Source of the DNA: Thalassotalea_B piscium_A
GTDB taxonomy: Bacteria > Pseudomonadota > Gammaproteobacteria > Enterobacterales > Alteromonadaceae
Direction: 5' to 3'
Length of the DNA stretch: 64,000 bases
NCBI GenBank assembly: GCA_049347715.1
Contig: CP186339.1
Location: 1,674,001-1,738,000, forward strand
Shown: one piece after another, positions 10,074 to 19,397 of the stretch
Layout: each line of letters starts with the position of its first letter
Position numbering within the stretch: the first letter of the stretch is position 1
Program-made: the position numbers and the translations under genes
Notes under the pieces: generated by a model
What the model was told of the DNA's origin: nothing
The model's input: only the letters and a program-made list of their open reading frames with translations
Databases searched by the model: none

Positions 10074-10099
10074 ATTAATTACTTATTTTTGTATTAAGT

Positions 10100-10735
10100 T
10101 TAATAAAAGCCTAAAGAACCCCAAGCTTTTGAATTTTCGTTATAAGGTATTGAACCTTTATAACCCCCAGGTATTGCTTGATAGTTTAATGCTTGAGTAG
10201 CACCTACTTCTGAGGTGAAATAACCAAAAACAATTAATGATTTTAGCTGTTGAAATTGATGACTATCTTCGGGGGTAAAGCCTATATGGTTTTCTAAGTC
10301 ATTGAGTAATTGTGTTTGTTTAGTTTGTTCGGCTAAATGAAATGACTGAGCTAAATGCTGCTGACTTATAGCTTCAATTTTATTAATAATTTCAATACAA
10401 TTTTGTTGCTCTTTTAGGGGATGGCATTTCAGTAATTGATGATCGATAAAACCATGACAATCAACATCAGCCGCCCCTAAAGTATCAGTTTTAGGAATAA
10501 CTGTTTGGCAAACACTGGCAAGCGTTGTCAATTGAGCTGATGAAAACAGTTTCGGTTGTTTATCAGGTAATTGTTTCTGCTGATAAGCAAGAGCGACGGC
10601 AAGATTATCACCTGCAAGTAATGCGTATGCAGCTGTTCCTCCGATAACGCCGGTTAATTTTTTAAGAAAATCTCTACGGGTATTTTCGGCGTTTATTAAC
10701 GTATTTTTAGTTTTATTAGACAAAAATTCTGTCAT
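10100..10735 (-). CDS. Gluconate 2-dehydrogenase subunit 3-like Tat-exported small subunit
   Basis: A 211-aa protein with a twin-arginine signal (NTRRDFLKKLTG then a hydrophobic run, residues about 18-45). The body has LTTLASVCQTVIPKTDTLGAADVDCHGFID, typical of gluconate 2-dehydrogenase subunit 3 / glucoside dehydrogenase small subunits. These chaperone the folded GMC subunit through the Tat pathway and help bind it. Its start overlaps the stop of the upstream MFS gene by 4 bp (ATGA), and 26 bp separate it from the GMC gene. This gene order supports a single complex. Confidence 0.87.
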   Translation of the reverse strand: MTEFLSNKTKNTLINAENTRRDFLKKLTGVIGGTAAYALLAGDNLAVALAYQQKQLPDKQPKLFSSAQLTTLASVCQTVIPKTDTLGAADVDCHGFIDHQLLKCHPLKEQQNCIEIINKIEAISQQHLAQSFHLAEQTKQTQLLNDLENHIGFTPEDSHQFQQLKSLIVFGYFTSEVGATQALNYQAIPGGYKGSIPYNENSKAWGSLGFY

Positions 10736-11979
10736 AGCTCCCCCTTTATTTCAGCTACATTCGGCTTAACAACTTGTGTAGTTTTTTGTTTGTTGATAAA
10801 TAGATACAAGGCCAAAAAGGCTATGATAAGTATCATTGGGAATATCATTATCTGAGATAACAAGGCTTGGCCTGCTAACACATCGATTTGCTCAACAGTT
10901 AATTGCTGACCTTGGTGCTGTGTTCTTGCCGTGTCTAACCAATTACCAATAACAGGGTTCCACATACTGACAGCAAACATACCCGCACCACCAATGAGTG
11001 ACATACCTAAAGCCCCTGACTTTGGTGTGTATTCAGCAACACAACCGATCATTGTTGGCCAGAAATAGGTGCAGCCTAAGGCAAATAATATTGCCGAAAC
11101 ATAAATCATATTACCTTGCGCTATGCTCATTGAATAGATACCTACAGTAGCGAAAATCGATGAAATTAATAATACGCCCACCGGATTTAGTTTATGTATG
11201 ATAGGGCCAGCATAGAATCTTCCTACGGCCATTAAACCGGTGATCATCGCTAGTATTAGCATAGGAGAAGCACCCGTGGATCCTAAAATTCGTTCAATCC
11301 ATTGTTGTGTACCAAGCTCTGTAGTGGCGGTTAATGTCATACAACAGACTAAAAATAAATATAAAGGAGACATTAAACTTTTGAGATTGTTTCGGGTTGA
11401 ATTGATTTCCCGGTCAAAAAGAGGAAATTCTGAGCGTAATAATAAAAAACCATAAATAAAAGTAGGAATTAATATGGTGGCGACTTGCAGTTGCCAACTA
11501 ATAGTCATAGACGTCATAAAGTTCGACAGTAGGGCACCTATGACAATACCTCCAGGAAACCAAACATGAAAACGGTTGAGCATAGTGACTTTTTTATCGG
11601 GGTACATTTGCGCAATTAATGGATTACAGCCTGCTTCAACGGAACCATTAGCAAAGCCAATTAAAAAGGTAGAGATTAATAAACCCCAAAAGCCTGTTGA
11701 GGTTATAGTGAGGATCAAGCCTAATAAATGACAGATAAAGGCTAATGAAATTAGATTTTTAGCCCCTATAGCGTTATATAAAACGCCGCCTATCATAGTT
11801 GCAACAGGAAAACCTAAAAAGGCCATTGCATTTACCCAGCCTAGTTCGGTGCCTGTGAGTGCATACTCAACACCTAATTGCCCTAATACACCTGCTCTGA
11901 TCGCAAATGTCATCGAGGTCACTATAAGTGATATACAGCAGAGTGTGAATATTCGAGCGCTATTGGTCTTTATTATCAT
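10732..11979 (-). CDS. MFS transporter, sugar-type
   Basis: A 415-aa protein with about 12 hydrophobic segments and a cytoplasmic loop in the middle (FPLFDREINSTRNN), as in the major facilitator superfamily. GFANGSVEAGCNPLIAQMYP in helix 4-5 resembles fucose/glucose permease-type transporters. It is translationally coupled to the small dehydrogenase subunit by a 4-bp overlap. In context it probably imports the sugar or its oxidised product made in the periplasm. Confidence 0.85.
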   Translation of the reverse strand: MIIKTNSARIFTLCCISLIVTSMTFAIRAGVLGQLGVEYALTGTELGWVNAMAFLGFPVATMIGGVLYNAIGAKNLISLAFICHLLGLILTITSTGFWGLLISTFLIGFANGSVEAGCNPLIAQMYPDKKVTMLNRFHVWFPGGIVIGALLSNFMTSMTISWQLQVATILIPTFIYGFLLLRSEFPLFDREINSTRNNLKSLMSPLYLFLVCCMTLTATTELGTQQWIERILGSTGASPMLILAMITGLMAVGRFYAGPIIHKLNPVGVLLISSIFATVGIYSMSIAQGNMIYVSAILFALGCTYFWPTMIGCVAEYTPKSGALGMSLIGGAGMFAVSMWNPVIGNWLDTARTQHQGQQLTVEQIDVLAGQALLSQIMIFPMILIIAFLALYLFINKQKTTQVVKPNVAEIKGEL

Positions 11980-12040
11980 TATTTTTCCTCATTAGCTCTT
12001 AATCTCAGTTATTAAACGTTTTCGTTGATAACTGAAACAA

Positions 12041-13093
12041 TTAAATTCCTAGTATTGATTTATTCAGTTCATTATCTTGATCACCGCCAGCAAAATCATC
12101 GAATGCTTTTTCTGTTGGATTAATTAATTGTTGCTCAATAAAAGCGGCTCCCTCCGTTGCACCATCAAGAGGATGTTTAATACAACACTCCCATTCAAGT
12201 ACGGCCCAACCTTGATAGCCGTATTGGGTTAGCTTTGAAAAAATAGCCTTAAAATCAATTTGTCCATCGCCAAGGGATCTAAATCTACCCGGGCGATCTA
12301 TCCAGTCTTGATAGCCACCATACACACCGGAGCGGCCATTTGGATTAAATTCAGCATCTTTTACATGAAAGGCTTTAATTCTGGAGTGATATATATCGAT
12401 AAAGGCAAGATAGTCCAATTGCTGTAGGATAAAATGGCTTGGATCATACAAAATGTTAACGCGTGGATGCTGATGAGTTGCCTCGAGAAAACGTTCAAAA
12501 GTGACGCCATCATGGAGGTCTTCACCGGGATGTAATTCATAGCAAACATCAACACCTACACGGTCAAATTCATCTAAAATAGGTAACCAACGTTTTGCCA
12601 ATTCAGCGAAACCCTGAGCGACTAGTCCTTTGGGGCGTTGAGGCCAAGGATAGATGCTATGCCATAATAAAGAGCCTGAAAAGGTAACATGTGTCGTTAA
12701 CTTTAAATTTTTACTAGCATGGGCAGCTAACTTTAATTGTTCGATGGCCCAATCGGTTCTTGCGCTAGGATTATTTTGAACATTAGAGGGTGCAAAACTG
12801 TCAAACATTTCGTTATAAGCGGGATTGACGGCAACAAGTTGACCTTGTAAATGAGTGGAAAGCTCACTGATGGTTAAACCTGACTTTTCAATAATTGATA
12901 AAATGTTTTGGCAATAAGCTTCATCACTAGCTGCTTTCGCTAAATCAAATAAGCGCGGATCCCAAGTAGGAATTTGAATGGCTTTAAAGCCGATACTTGC
13001 TGCCCACTGGCAAATTTCTTCAAGATTGTTAAAGGGGGAAGCATCATCAGTATATTGTGCTAAAAATATCCCAGGACCTTTTATTTTCTTCAT
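12041..13093 (-). CDS. Cytoplasmic sugar phosphate isomerase/epimerase-like TIM-barrel protein
   Basis: A 350-aa protein of the xylose isomerase-like TIM barrel superfamily, without a signal peptide. Motifs include FKAIQIPTWDPRLF, DVCYELHPGEDLHDG, NILYDPSHFILQQLD, AFHVKDAEF and WAVLEWECC. The conserved Glu, Asp, His and Glu would bind a divalent metal. It lies 13 bp downstream of the Gfo/Idh/MocA gene. This pairing is common in pathways handling inositol-like or keto-sugar intermediates. It is a distant relative of the exported enzyme at 7462-8325. Confidence 0.85.
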   Translation of the reverse strand: MKKIKGPGIFLAQYTDDASPFNNLEEICQWAASIGFKAIQIPTWDPRLFDLAKAASDEAYCQNILSIIEKSGLTISELSTHLQGQLVAVNPAYNEMFDSFAPSNVQNNPSARTDWAIEQLKLAAHASKNLKLTTHVTFSGSLLWHSIYPWPQRPKGLVAQGFAELAKRWLPILDEFDRVGVDVCYELHPGEDLHDGVTFERFLEATHQHPRVNILYDPSHFILQQLDYLAFIDIYHSRIKAFHVKDAEFNPNGRSGVYGGYQDWIDRPGRFRSLGDGQIDFKAIFSKLTQYGYQGWAVLEWECCIKHPLDGATEGAAFIEQQLINPTEKAFDDFAGGDQDNELNKSILGI

Positions 13094-13106
13094 GATAAAT
13101 TCCGTA

Positions 13107-14282
13107 TTATTGGATTTTTAAAGTGAACATTGACCATTTTTGTTCACTTTTATTTGATTGAACGACATTTTCAATAAATGCCATTCCTCGAATAGCTTCT
13201 TTAATTCCTGGTACATCAAATTGCTCGTTAGTAACGCTAGTGTCGCTTTGAAAAGCCTGTATTTGAGCGGCAAAATTTAGGTAGATATTAGCGAATGCTT
13301 CTAAATAACCTTCGGGATGGCCAGCAGGCGTTCGTATTGCCGCTGAAACGTTATCATTAAATTGCCCAACGCCAGTACGGATCATTTGTGTTGGCTGATT
13401 AGGGAATCGTAACCAAAGGGTATTAGGGGTTTCTTGAGACCAATCGAGACTCGCTTTATCACCATAAATGCGGATGCGGATGTTATTTTCTTCGCCAGTA
13501 GATATTTGACTTGCCATTAAAATACCTTTAGCACCGTTGTTAAACCGTAAAAGTACGGTTCCATCATCATCTAGCTGTCTATTTGCCACTACAGGGGCTA
13601 AATCGGCACAAAGTTTCTCTATTTCTAACCCTGATATATATTCAGCTAAGTTGGCAGCATGAACGCCAATGTCTCCCATACAGCAACTTATTCCGCTTTG
13701 TTCTGGGTCTAAGCGCCAGCTAGCTTGTTTACTGGTATCATCTTCACTTGGTGCTAACCAGCCCTGACTGTATTCAACAACAATTTTGTTAATTTTTCCT
13801 AATTGTTCCTGCTTAATTAAGGCTTTTGCGTGTTTAACCAAGGGGTAGCCAGTATAGGTGTGTGATAGGGCGTAAAGTCTTTTCGACTTTTTAATAATTT
13901 TTTCCAGTTTTAATGCTTCGTTTAAATCAAATGTGGCGGGTTTATCCGAGAGCACATGAAAGCCATACTCTAATGCCATTTTAGCAATATCAAAGTGTAG
14001 GTGATTGGGGGTTACTATGACGATAAAATCAATTCGTTGATCAATCGGTAAATTAGCTTCCGCTTGGATCATCGCTTGATAGCTACTGTAAATACGATTT
14101 TCTGGTAAATATAATGATAAACCTGACTCATGGCTACGTTGGGGATCACGGCTAAATGCTCCAGCACATAAGGATATTTCACCATCCATTTGAGCTGCAA
14201 TGCGATGGACTGCACCTATGAATGCCCCTTGACCGCCGCCAACCATACCCATTCTTAATTTTCTTTTTAGTATATTATTCAT
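13107..14282 (-). CDS. Gfo/Idh/MocA family NAD(P)-dependent oxidoreductase
   Basis: A 391-aa protein. The N-terminal Rossmann fold has GMVGGGQGAFIGAVH, then DFIVIVTPNHLHFDIAKMAL and HVLSDKPATFDLNEA (the conserved K-P of the family). The C-terminal half contains DIGVHAANLAEYISG, with the catalytic D-x-x-x-H. It is the first gene of the leftward operon and lies closest to the divergent AraC-type regulator. It probably oxidises or reduces a sugar or keto-sugar hydroxyl in the cytoplasm. Confidence 0.9.
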   Translation of the reverse strand: MNNILKRKLRMGMVGGGQGAFIGAVHRIAAQMDGEISLCAGAFSRDPQRSHESGLSLYLPENRIYSSYQAMIQAEANLPIDQRIDFIVIVTPNHLHFDIAKMALEYGFHVLSDKPATFDLNEALKLEKIIKKSKRLYALSHTYTGYPLVKHAKALIKQEQLGKINKIVVEYSQGWLAPSEDDTSKQASWRLDPEQSGISCCMGDIGVHAANLAEYISGLEIEKLCADLAPVVANRQLDDDGTVLLRFNNGAKGILMASQISTGEENNIRIRIYGDKASLDWSQETPNTLWLRFPNQPTQMIRTGVGQFNDNVSAAIRTPAGHPEGYLEAFANIYLNFAAQIQAFQSDTSVTNEQFDVPGIKEAIRGMAFIENVVQSNKSEQKWSMFTLKIQ

Positions 14283-14497
14283 GAAGTTAATAGCTCCATT
14301 AGCTAGGTTGTCAGGCGAAACGTATTTGTTAAAATTAAAATAACAGTTGAATTTATTTCATCAGTGTAACGCTTGGTTAATTTTTAACGGTATTAATAAT
14401 TCGGTTTAAAATGCAACAAAATCGGCGTTTACTGTTTCAACTTTTTCATTGGTTTGCTAAAGTAATTGCACTATTTACTCAGTAATAATAGTTAACT
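14283..14497. promoter_or_regulatory. Divergent control region of the sugar operon and its AraC regulator
   Basis: AT-rich 215-bp gap between two divergent starts, so it must hold both promoters and probably the regulator's binding sites. I could not identify unambiguous -35/-10 elements or a clear repeated operator. Confidence 0.5.
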
Positions 14498-15226
14498 ATG
14501 AGAGATGATTCACTGTTAAATCAGTTAAGTGCAGTACAATTAATTGAAGCGTTTGAGCTGTTACCAGACATTTTGTTTTGGATAAAAGATCTGGATTGTA
14601 AGATTGTTTATGCAAATAAATATTTGGTTGAGCATTTAGGTTATCGCTCTTTAGAGAATATTATTGGTAAAGGGGATAGTGACTTTTCACCGCCATACTT
14701 GGCGAAACAATACATTGTAGATGATCAAAAAGTTTTAGCGGGCGAAATTGTTCAAAATCGTTTAGAGATGAATGTTCATAAATCGCGTGAGGTAGCATGG
14801 TTTTCAACCTCTAAAAGACCCCTAAGAGATGAACATAACCGTATTATTGGTTCTTATGGTATTACTCGGCATCTTGAAAAAACCGTTAAAACCTTGTCGG
14901 GCATTGATGTGTTGAAAGTACCAGTGGATTTTATTCGCTTAAATTATGAAAGAGAATTACATATTGAAGAACTTGCTGAAGTTTCTCATTTATCTGTAAG
15001 TGCCTTAGAAAGACGTTTTAAAAAATATTTAAATAAAACACCTAAACAATTTATAAGAGAAATACGTCTTGAAAAAGCGCGACAATTACTAATAGAAACC
15101 ACATTGCCCATTGCCGAAATTGCCTTTCAATGTGGTTATGCCGATCACAGCTATTTTAGTAAGCACTTTAAAGGGATGTTTGAACAATTACCTTCCAGTA
15201 TTAGAGGGTCTGTCAAAGTTGCATAG
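14498..15226 (+). CDS. PAS-domain AraC-family transcriptional regulator
   Basis: A 242-aa protein. Residues about 15-125 form a PAS fold (LLPDILFWIKDLDCKIVYANKY, then DEHNRIIGSYGITR). Residues about 140-240 contain two helix-turn-helix units typical of AraC/XylS (HIEELAEVSHLSVSALERRFKK; PIAEIAFQCGYADHSYFSKHFK). It is divergent from the sugar oxidation operon and is the obvious local activator. PAS sensing in place of the usual cupin domain is less common for sugar operons; the ligand is unknown. Confidence 0.9.
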   Translation: MRDDSLLNQLSAVQLIEAFELLPDILFWIKDLDCKIVYANKYLVEHLGYRSLENIIGKGDSDFSPPYLAKQYIVDDQKVLAGEIVQNRLEMNVHKSREVAWFSTSKRPLRDEHNRIIGSYGITRHLEKTVKTLSGIDVLKVPVDFIRLNYERELHIEELAEVSHLSVSALERRFKKYLNKTPKQFIREIRLEKARQLLIETTLPIAEIAFQCGYADHSYFSKHFKGMFEQLPSSIRGSVKVA

Positions 15227-15242
15227 GGTTTGTTACTGATTT

Positions 15243-16022
15243 TTATTCACTAAAGAGTTTGTCTTTGGCTAATTCGCCGTACTCATGCCAACGCTGTTTA
15301 AAACCAGGGGGATAACTATCATTAAAACACGCTTGATAGCCTTTTAATTGTGTCATTCGTTGATGCCATTGGCATATTTCAGGGTACTCTTGCCACATAG
15401 AAGCCAGTGATAATAAAGTTAACCGTTCGATATAGGGTAGGGTTGCAATATCAACAATAGTGAATTGATCGCCACACAGGTAATTTTTATGGGCTAATAA
15501 TCTCGCCATTTTAGTCAATAGCACTTTATAGTGTGAAATCGACGTGGATAGATCAGGAAGATCTAAACCTAGTTTAAGAATTTTGGTTCTTTTATGCTGC
15601 TTTTTCGCAGAGGGAATAGAATTTAAATGTTGTTCTATTTCTAATTCACTTTTCTTTAAAATTTCAGGTCGAATGCCCACACACCAGCTTAAAATTGAAG
15701 ATGCCATATGAATTTCATTATCAATAAAATCTAACCATTTCTGAGCCGTATGATTTTGGGTGATTTTAGAAGGGTTCAACAGACCGCCATTAAATTTATC
15801 ATCAAGATAAAAACAGATATCGGTTGATTCAGTGAGCACTTTAGTATCATCAAGCAATACAGGCACTTGCCCTTTGGCATTAAGCTTGAGAAACCAAGAA
15901 CTATACTGTTCACTATCTCGTAGATTCACAGGGTGAAAGGTAAAGTTGAGTGATAATTCATGGAGGATTAATTGTACTTTTTGTCCACAAACTGCATTAA
16001 AATGGGTAAATAAAGTTAACAT
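15243..16022 (-). CDS. Glutathione S-transferase family protein
   Basis: A 259-aa protein with an N-terminal thioredoxin-like domain (MLTLFTHFNAVCGQKVQLILHEL; QVPVLLDDTKVLTESTDICFYLD, with the glutathione-binding E-S) and an all-alpha C-terminal domain (FTIVDIATLPYIERL, the N-capping D motif). It is longer than typical 200-220 aa enzymes because of an insert near residues 110-150. Substrate unknown. It is convergent with the AraC regulator, with 16 bp between stops. Confidence 0.87.
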   Translation of the reverse strand: MLTLFTHFNAVCGQKVQLILHELSLNFTFHPVNLRDSEQYSSWFLKLNAKGQVPVLLDDTKVLTESTDICFYLDDKFNGGLLNPSKITQNHTAQKWLDFIDNEIHMASSILSWCVGIRPEILKKSELEIEQHLNSIPSAKKQHKRTKILKLGLDLPDLSTSISHYKVLLTKMARLLAHKNYLCGDQFTIVDIATLPYIERLTLLSLASMWQEYPEICQWHQRMTQLKGYQACFNDSYPPGFKQRWHEYGELAKDKLFSE

Positions 16023-16431
16023 GACGAATGATAAAGCTTAGAATATTTCGAGATTATGCCATAAAAAACAAGATGATAATAAATATTATTGAGCATTTAT
16101 ATTGATTGGTATCAAACTATGAACACTTATCTATTTTTATCATTTGATTATCTTAGGTATATGATGGCTCATCATTATTACCAACATGTTAATTGATACG
16201 CAAATAAGCAATAAATTTAGACTTAGCGCGAAGAGGATGTTCAGATTTGATCAAAAATAACCGTGTATGAATGAGTACAAAGGGTTATTTTGCATGCCTA
16301 CTTTATTACGATTAAATTTTACTATAGCTTAGAATAGCGGTATCTAAGTACATGTATCCACAATTACGATTAATAGTTTACACTACTTGCCGTTTATCGT
16401 AATCGCATATAAAAAATATAAAGAGTAACCA
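16023..16431. other. Intergenic region between the GST gene and fdhD
   Basis: About 410 bp, AT-rich, between two divergent genes. No ORF or RNA gene that I can support. Confidence 0.5.
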
Positions 16432-17280
16432 TTGAAACAACAGATAAAACAAGTCACTAAACAGGTTCATACTTTGCAATCTCATGTTGTTGATAGTGAT
16501 GTTGTTATTAATGAACAACCGCTGCAAATTAATCTGGTTTTTGTAGCAAATAACAATGAGGTCACGCCTGAATCACTCACCTATACAGTAACGATGAGAA
16601 CCCCAGGAGATGAAAAAGCTCATATTATAGGGATGTTACTATCTGATAGTGTTATTACTCAATTAGATGATGTGGTCAGTATTACGTTCGAAGACAATGA
16701 TGATCAGCCACAAAATATTTGGGATGTTGAGTTGGTTAGTGAGTGTAAAAAAAATATAAAAGCGCTAACTAAATATCAACCAACCTATAGCAGTTGCGGT
16801 TTATGTGGTACTACATCGCTTAAATCTCTCGAATTAAAAGAATTAACGCCCTTGTCATCTAAGCGCAACTGGCTTGAAAAGCAGCTTGTTTTTGATGCGG
16901 AAAGGTTATTATTTAATGAACAAATACTGCAAAGAGCAACAGGGGGAGCGCACTGTGCGGCATTATTTGATCAACAAGGTAATATGATTGCGCTTAAAGA
17001 AGATATTGGCAGGCATAATGCGTTAGATAAACTCATAGGACAGCTAGCACTGAATGCTATACCAACAAAAAATGCATGTACTTACGCGGTGATATCCAGC
17101 CGAGTGAGTTTTGAAATGGTGCAAAAAATATTAGTGGCAGGTATTCCTGTTCTAATTGCACTAGGTGCTCCTTCAGCATTAGCCCTTCAAGCCGCGAAAC
17201 GATTCAATTTAACGTTAATTGCATTTTTAAAAGCAGAGACTTTTAATATCTACCATGGTGAATGGCGTTTAAAAAATTAA
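16432..17280 (+). CDS. fdhD: Formate dehydrogenase accessory sulfurtransferase FdhD
   Basis: A 282-aa sulfur carrier that transfers sulfur from cysteine desulfurase to the molybdenum cofactor of formate dehydrogenase. The active-site pair is in YSSCGLCGTTSLKSL (about residues 120-134). Other family signatures are GGAHCAALFDQQGN, EDIGRHNALDKLIG and SRVSFEMVQK. The start is TTG at 16432, supported by family length and an AAAGAG upstream. No formate dehydrogenase genes are adjacent. Confidence 0.93.
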   Translation: MKQQIKQVTKQVHTLQSHVVDSDVVINEQPLQINLVFVANNNEVTPESLTYTVTMRTPGDEKAHIIGMLLSDSVITQLDDVVSITFEDNDDQPQNIWDVELVSECKKNIKALTKYQPTYSSCGLCGTTSLKSLELKELTPLSSKRNWLEKQLVFDAERLLFNEQILQRATGGAHCAALFDQQGNMIALKEDIGRHNALDKLIGQLALNAIPTKNACTYAVISSRVSFEMVQKILVAGIPVLIALGAPSALALQAAKRFNLTLIAFLKAETFNIYHGEWRLKN

Positions 17281-17372
17281 GTGTTTTACGCTTTTCTCTG
17301 TAGATTAAATAAGAGGTTGATATGTAACTATCGTTTTTAAAAGTAGTTTACAGTAGATATTCGGGGCAAATA

Positions 17373-17404
17373 GCGAACAAGCCTTAGTAGAAGGTTTTGT
17401 TCGC
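17373..17404. terminator. Hairpin between convergent fdhD and mgsA
   Basis: GCGAACAA at 17373-17380 pairs with TTGTTCGC at 17397-17404, with an inner CCT/AGG pairing. Its place between two converging genes suggests a shared terminator. The flanking U-runs are short. Confidence 0.45.
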
Positions 17405-17455
17405 CTTGACTGATTTACTCTTACTTTTATGCACGAAAGATAAGTCTATACAAAT

Positions 17456-17911
17456 TTATGTGCGCTCATTTAAATAGCTTTCATAATCAGGAATTGATTT
17501 TTCATAGCTGGCGGAAAATAGCGGAGACGAAATAATAAAATCAGCACTGGTTTGATTACAGGCAACGGGAATATTCCAAACAGCGGCAAGACGTAGTAAA
17601 GCTTTTACGTCAGGGTCATGTGGTTGTGCTTCAAGGGGATCCCAGAAAAAAATCATTAAATCAATTTCGCCTTGAGTGATTAAAGCACCAATTTGTTGAT
17701 CCCCGCCTAACGGACCACTAATTAATTTATTTATTGTTAGCTCTGTTTCATTGGCAATTCTCGCGCCTGTAGTTCCTGTGGCAAATAGTGTATGAGCTGA
17801 AAGCTGTTGTTGGTAACGTAAACACCATGAGATTAAGTTTTCTTTCATATTATCATGGGCAACCAGCGCTATTTTTTTTGCCGCTGGCGCGGTAACCATT
17901 TTAAATTCCAT
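17456..17911 (-). CDS. mgsA: Methylglyoxal synthase
   Basis: A 151-aa enzyme converting dihydroxyacetone phosphate to methylglyoxal and phosphate, a bypass of lower glycolysis under phosphate stress. Signatures are ALVAHDNMKENLISW, LFATGTTGARI, SGPLGGDQQIGA (with the catalytic Asp region), DLMIFFWDPLEAQPHDPDVKALLR and CNQTSADFI. Full length relative to the family. Monocistronic. Confidence 0.95.
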   Translation of the reverse strand: MEFKMVTAPAAKKIALVAHDNMKENLISWCLRYQQQLSAHTLFATGTTGARIANETELTINKLISGPLGGDQQIGALITQGEIDLMIFFWDPLEAQPHDPDVKALLRLAAVWNIPVACNQTSADFIISSPLFSASYEKSIPDYESYLNERT

Positions 17912-18004
17912 AATTAACCTATTAATTGTGAGAAAAATCAGTTTTAATTTATTTTAGTTGTAGTCTTTACCATAGCAATCAATAATTAAAATAAAAAGGA
18001 TAAT

Positions 18005-19054
18005 ATGACTCAAATTCAAACAATTAAGAATCAAGGTTTTGCACTAAAACTCAGTCAAGATGAAAGCTTAAAATCTTCTGAACGAATAGAGCTTATTGAT
18101 AAAGAGGTTCCTGTATTATCAAAAGGACAAGTGTTGATAAAAATGCTGGCTAGTTCAGTTAACCCTTCTGATCTTGTTTACTTACGTGGGAAATATGGTT
18201 TACCGCCAAAGGATAATGCGTACTGCGGATTTGAAGGTGTAGGCATAGTTATTGATGCGAATGCTGGGTTATATGGCAGATGGCTAACAGGAAAACGTGT
18301 CGCGATTTCTGCTCAACCTGGTGTAGATGGTGTTTGGGCAAAATATGCAGTAACGAAAGCGAATTTCTGTTTACCTGTTAGAAACGATATTTCAGACGAA
18401 CAAGCGGCAACCTTAATTGTTAATCCTTGTACTTCGGTTTGTTTGGTGGAGCGAGCAAAAGCTCTAGGTGCAAAGGCTATTGTGATTAATGCAGCGGCAA
18501 GCCAAGTGGGTAAAGGTGTAATTCGTTATGCTAAACGTTTAGGTATCACAACCATCGCGACAGTGAGAAGCCAAGCGAATCAAGTCATACTACAAAATAT
18601 AGGTGCTGATTACGTTTTAAACACTCAGGAAGACAACTTTGATGAGCGATTAAAAACACTGGCGAACCAACATAAGGCAACTGTGTTACTTGATGCTATT
18701 GCTGCACAAGATACACCTAAACTACTCAAGGTTATGCCTAAAAGCAGTACAGCAATTGTTTATGGTCGCTTATCGGAAACGCATGATCCCCTCGGCGGAT
18801 TTTTTTCAGTTGCGGATGTTATTTTTAGAGATATAAAAATAGAAGGTTTCTGGTTAGCGACTTATATAGGTAAAGCAAAACCGTGGCAAGTATTAGCACT
18901 TAGTAGAAAAGTGCAAAAGCTTTTTTCAAGTGGTGTTTTTAAAACAGATATTTATGCTTCAGTCGGTTTTCAGGATTTTGCAGCAGCTATAGATCATTAT
19001 GGGGAGCATAAAAGTGACGGCAAAGTAATCTTATTACCTCAACTAGATGAGTAA
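18005..19054 (+). CDS. Zinc-independent MDR-family NAD(P)H reductase
   Basis: A 349-aa medium-chain dehydrogenase/reductase. The N-terminal GroES-like part has SSVNPSDLVYLRGKYG and GFEGVGIV; the Rossmann part has AIVINAAASQVGKGVIRYAKRLGI. Zinc-binding Cys/His ligands are absent, as in quinone oxidoreductases and 2-enoyl thioester reductases (MECR type), the likeliest group. Substrate not known. It is the last core gene before the integron array; an SD-like AAAAGGA lies just upstream of ATG 18005. Confidence 0.85.
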   Translation: MTQIQTIKNQGFALKLSQDESLKSSERIELIDKEVPVLSKGQVLIKMLASSVNPSDLVYLRGKYGLPPKDNAYCGFEGVGIVIDANAGLYGRWLTGKRVAISAQPGVDGVWAKYAVTKANFCLPVRNDISDEQAATLIVNPCTSVCLVERAKALGAKAIVINAAASQVGKGVIRYAKRLGITTIATVRSQANQVILQNIGADYVLNTQEDNFDERLKTLANQHKATVLLDAIAAQDTPKLLKVMPKSSTAIVYGRLSETHDPLGGFFSVADVIFRDIKIEGFWLATYIGKAKPWQVLALSRKVQKLFSSGVFKTDIYASVGFQDFAAAIDHYGEHKSDGKVILLPQLDE

Positions 19055-19247
19055 TCGCTAGTTATTTTATCGCTACTGGGACCTGTCATAGTGCATGAGA
19101 TTATTAGTCTTCGAATGACTTTAAAAAAAATTCTACTACTACTGTGTATATCCCCATATTTGGCATCTGTCTGCTATATTCAGGTAAATGTGCCAGTATT
19201 CATTTTTGTGTCCCAGTAGACACCATCTTCCACCATCGAACTAAGTG

Positions 19248-19358
19248 TTATAACGAGCTTTCTAATACACATATTATCGCTATTTTTGTGGCTTTTAAGG
19301 CGTAATGTTTAGCTCGGCAAAATTCTTTAATAGATGCCAGAAAAGGTGATTTTTCCAT
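19248..19358 (-). pseudogene. intI: Truncated integron integrase intI fused to an IS110 transposase tail
   Basis: On the minus strand an ORF starts MEKSPFLASIKEFCRAKHYALK, which matches the N-terminus of tyrosine integron integrases (pattern K-S-P-F-L-x-S-I, then H-Y-x-L-K). After about 23 codons the sequence changes to TKIAII, the start of an IS110-family C-terminal segment. Past a frameshift this continues (19211-19270) as IRKLVITLSSMVEDGVYWD, matching IRKMIVILNSMLRDGVMW of the intact IS110 transposase at 20493. The ORF stops at 19248. More than 90% of the integrase, including the catalytic RHRY region, is missing. Position and direction relative to attI are exactly those of an integron integrase. 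Confidence 0.75.
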
Positions 19359-19381
19359 AATACCTTCATAAATAAATGTGG

Positions 19382-19397
19382 CTGTGTTTTTATACAG
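19382..19397 (-). promoter_or_regulatory. LexA box and promoter of the intI stub
   Basis: CTGTGTTTTTATACAG fits CTGT-N8-ACAG exactly. On the minus strand it overlaps a -10-like TATAAA with TTGATA 16 bp upstream, and lies 24 bp before the intI start at 19358. SOS control of integron integrases by LexA is established for Vibrio and class 1 integrons. This site supports the identification of the stub as intI. Confidence 0.75.

Noticed and set aside
11240..11455. Plus-strand ORFs opposite the sugar operon (also 8656-8940, 8825-9094, 9919-10200)
   Set aside because: Antisense shadows of the MFS and GMC genes without domain similarity or ribosome sites.
19071..19220. Inverted repeat CTACTGGGAC (19071-19080) and GTCCCAGTAG (19211-19220) that could mark a small transposon
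   Set aside because: Only 10 bp, and the right copy is explained as the IS110 transposase tail (coding for VYWD). No other end features; treated as chance or a remnant.
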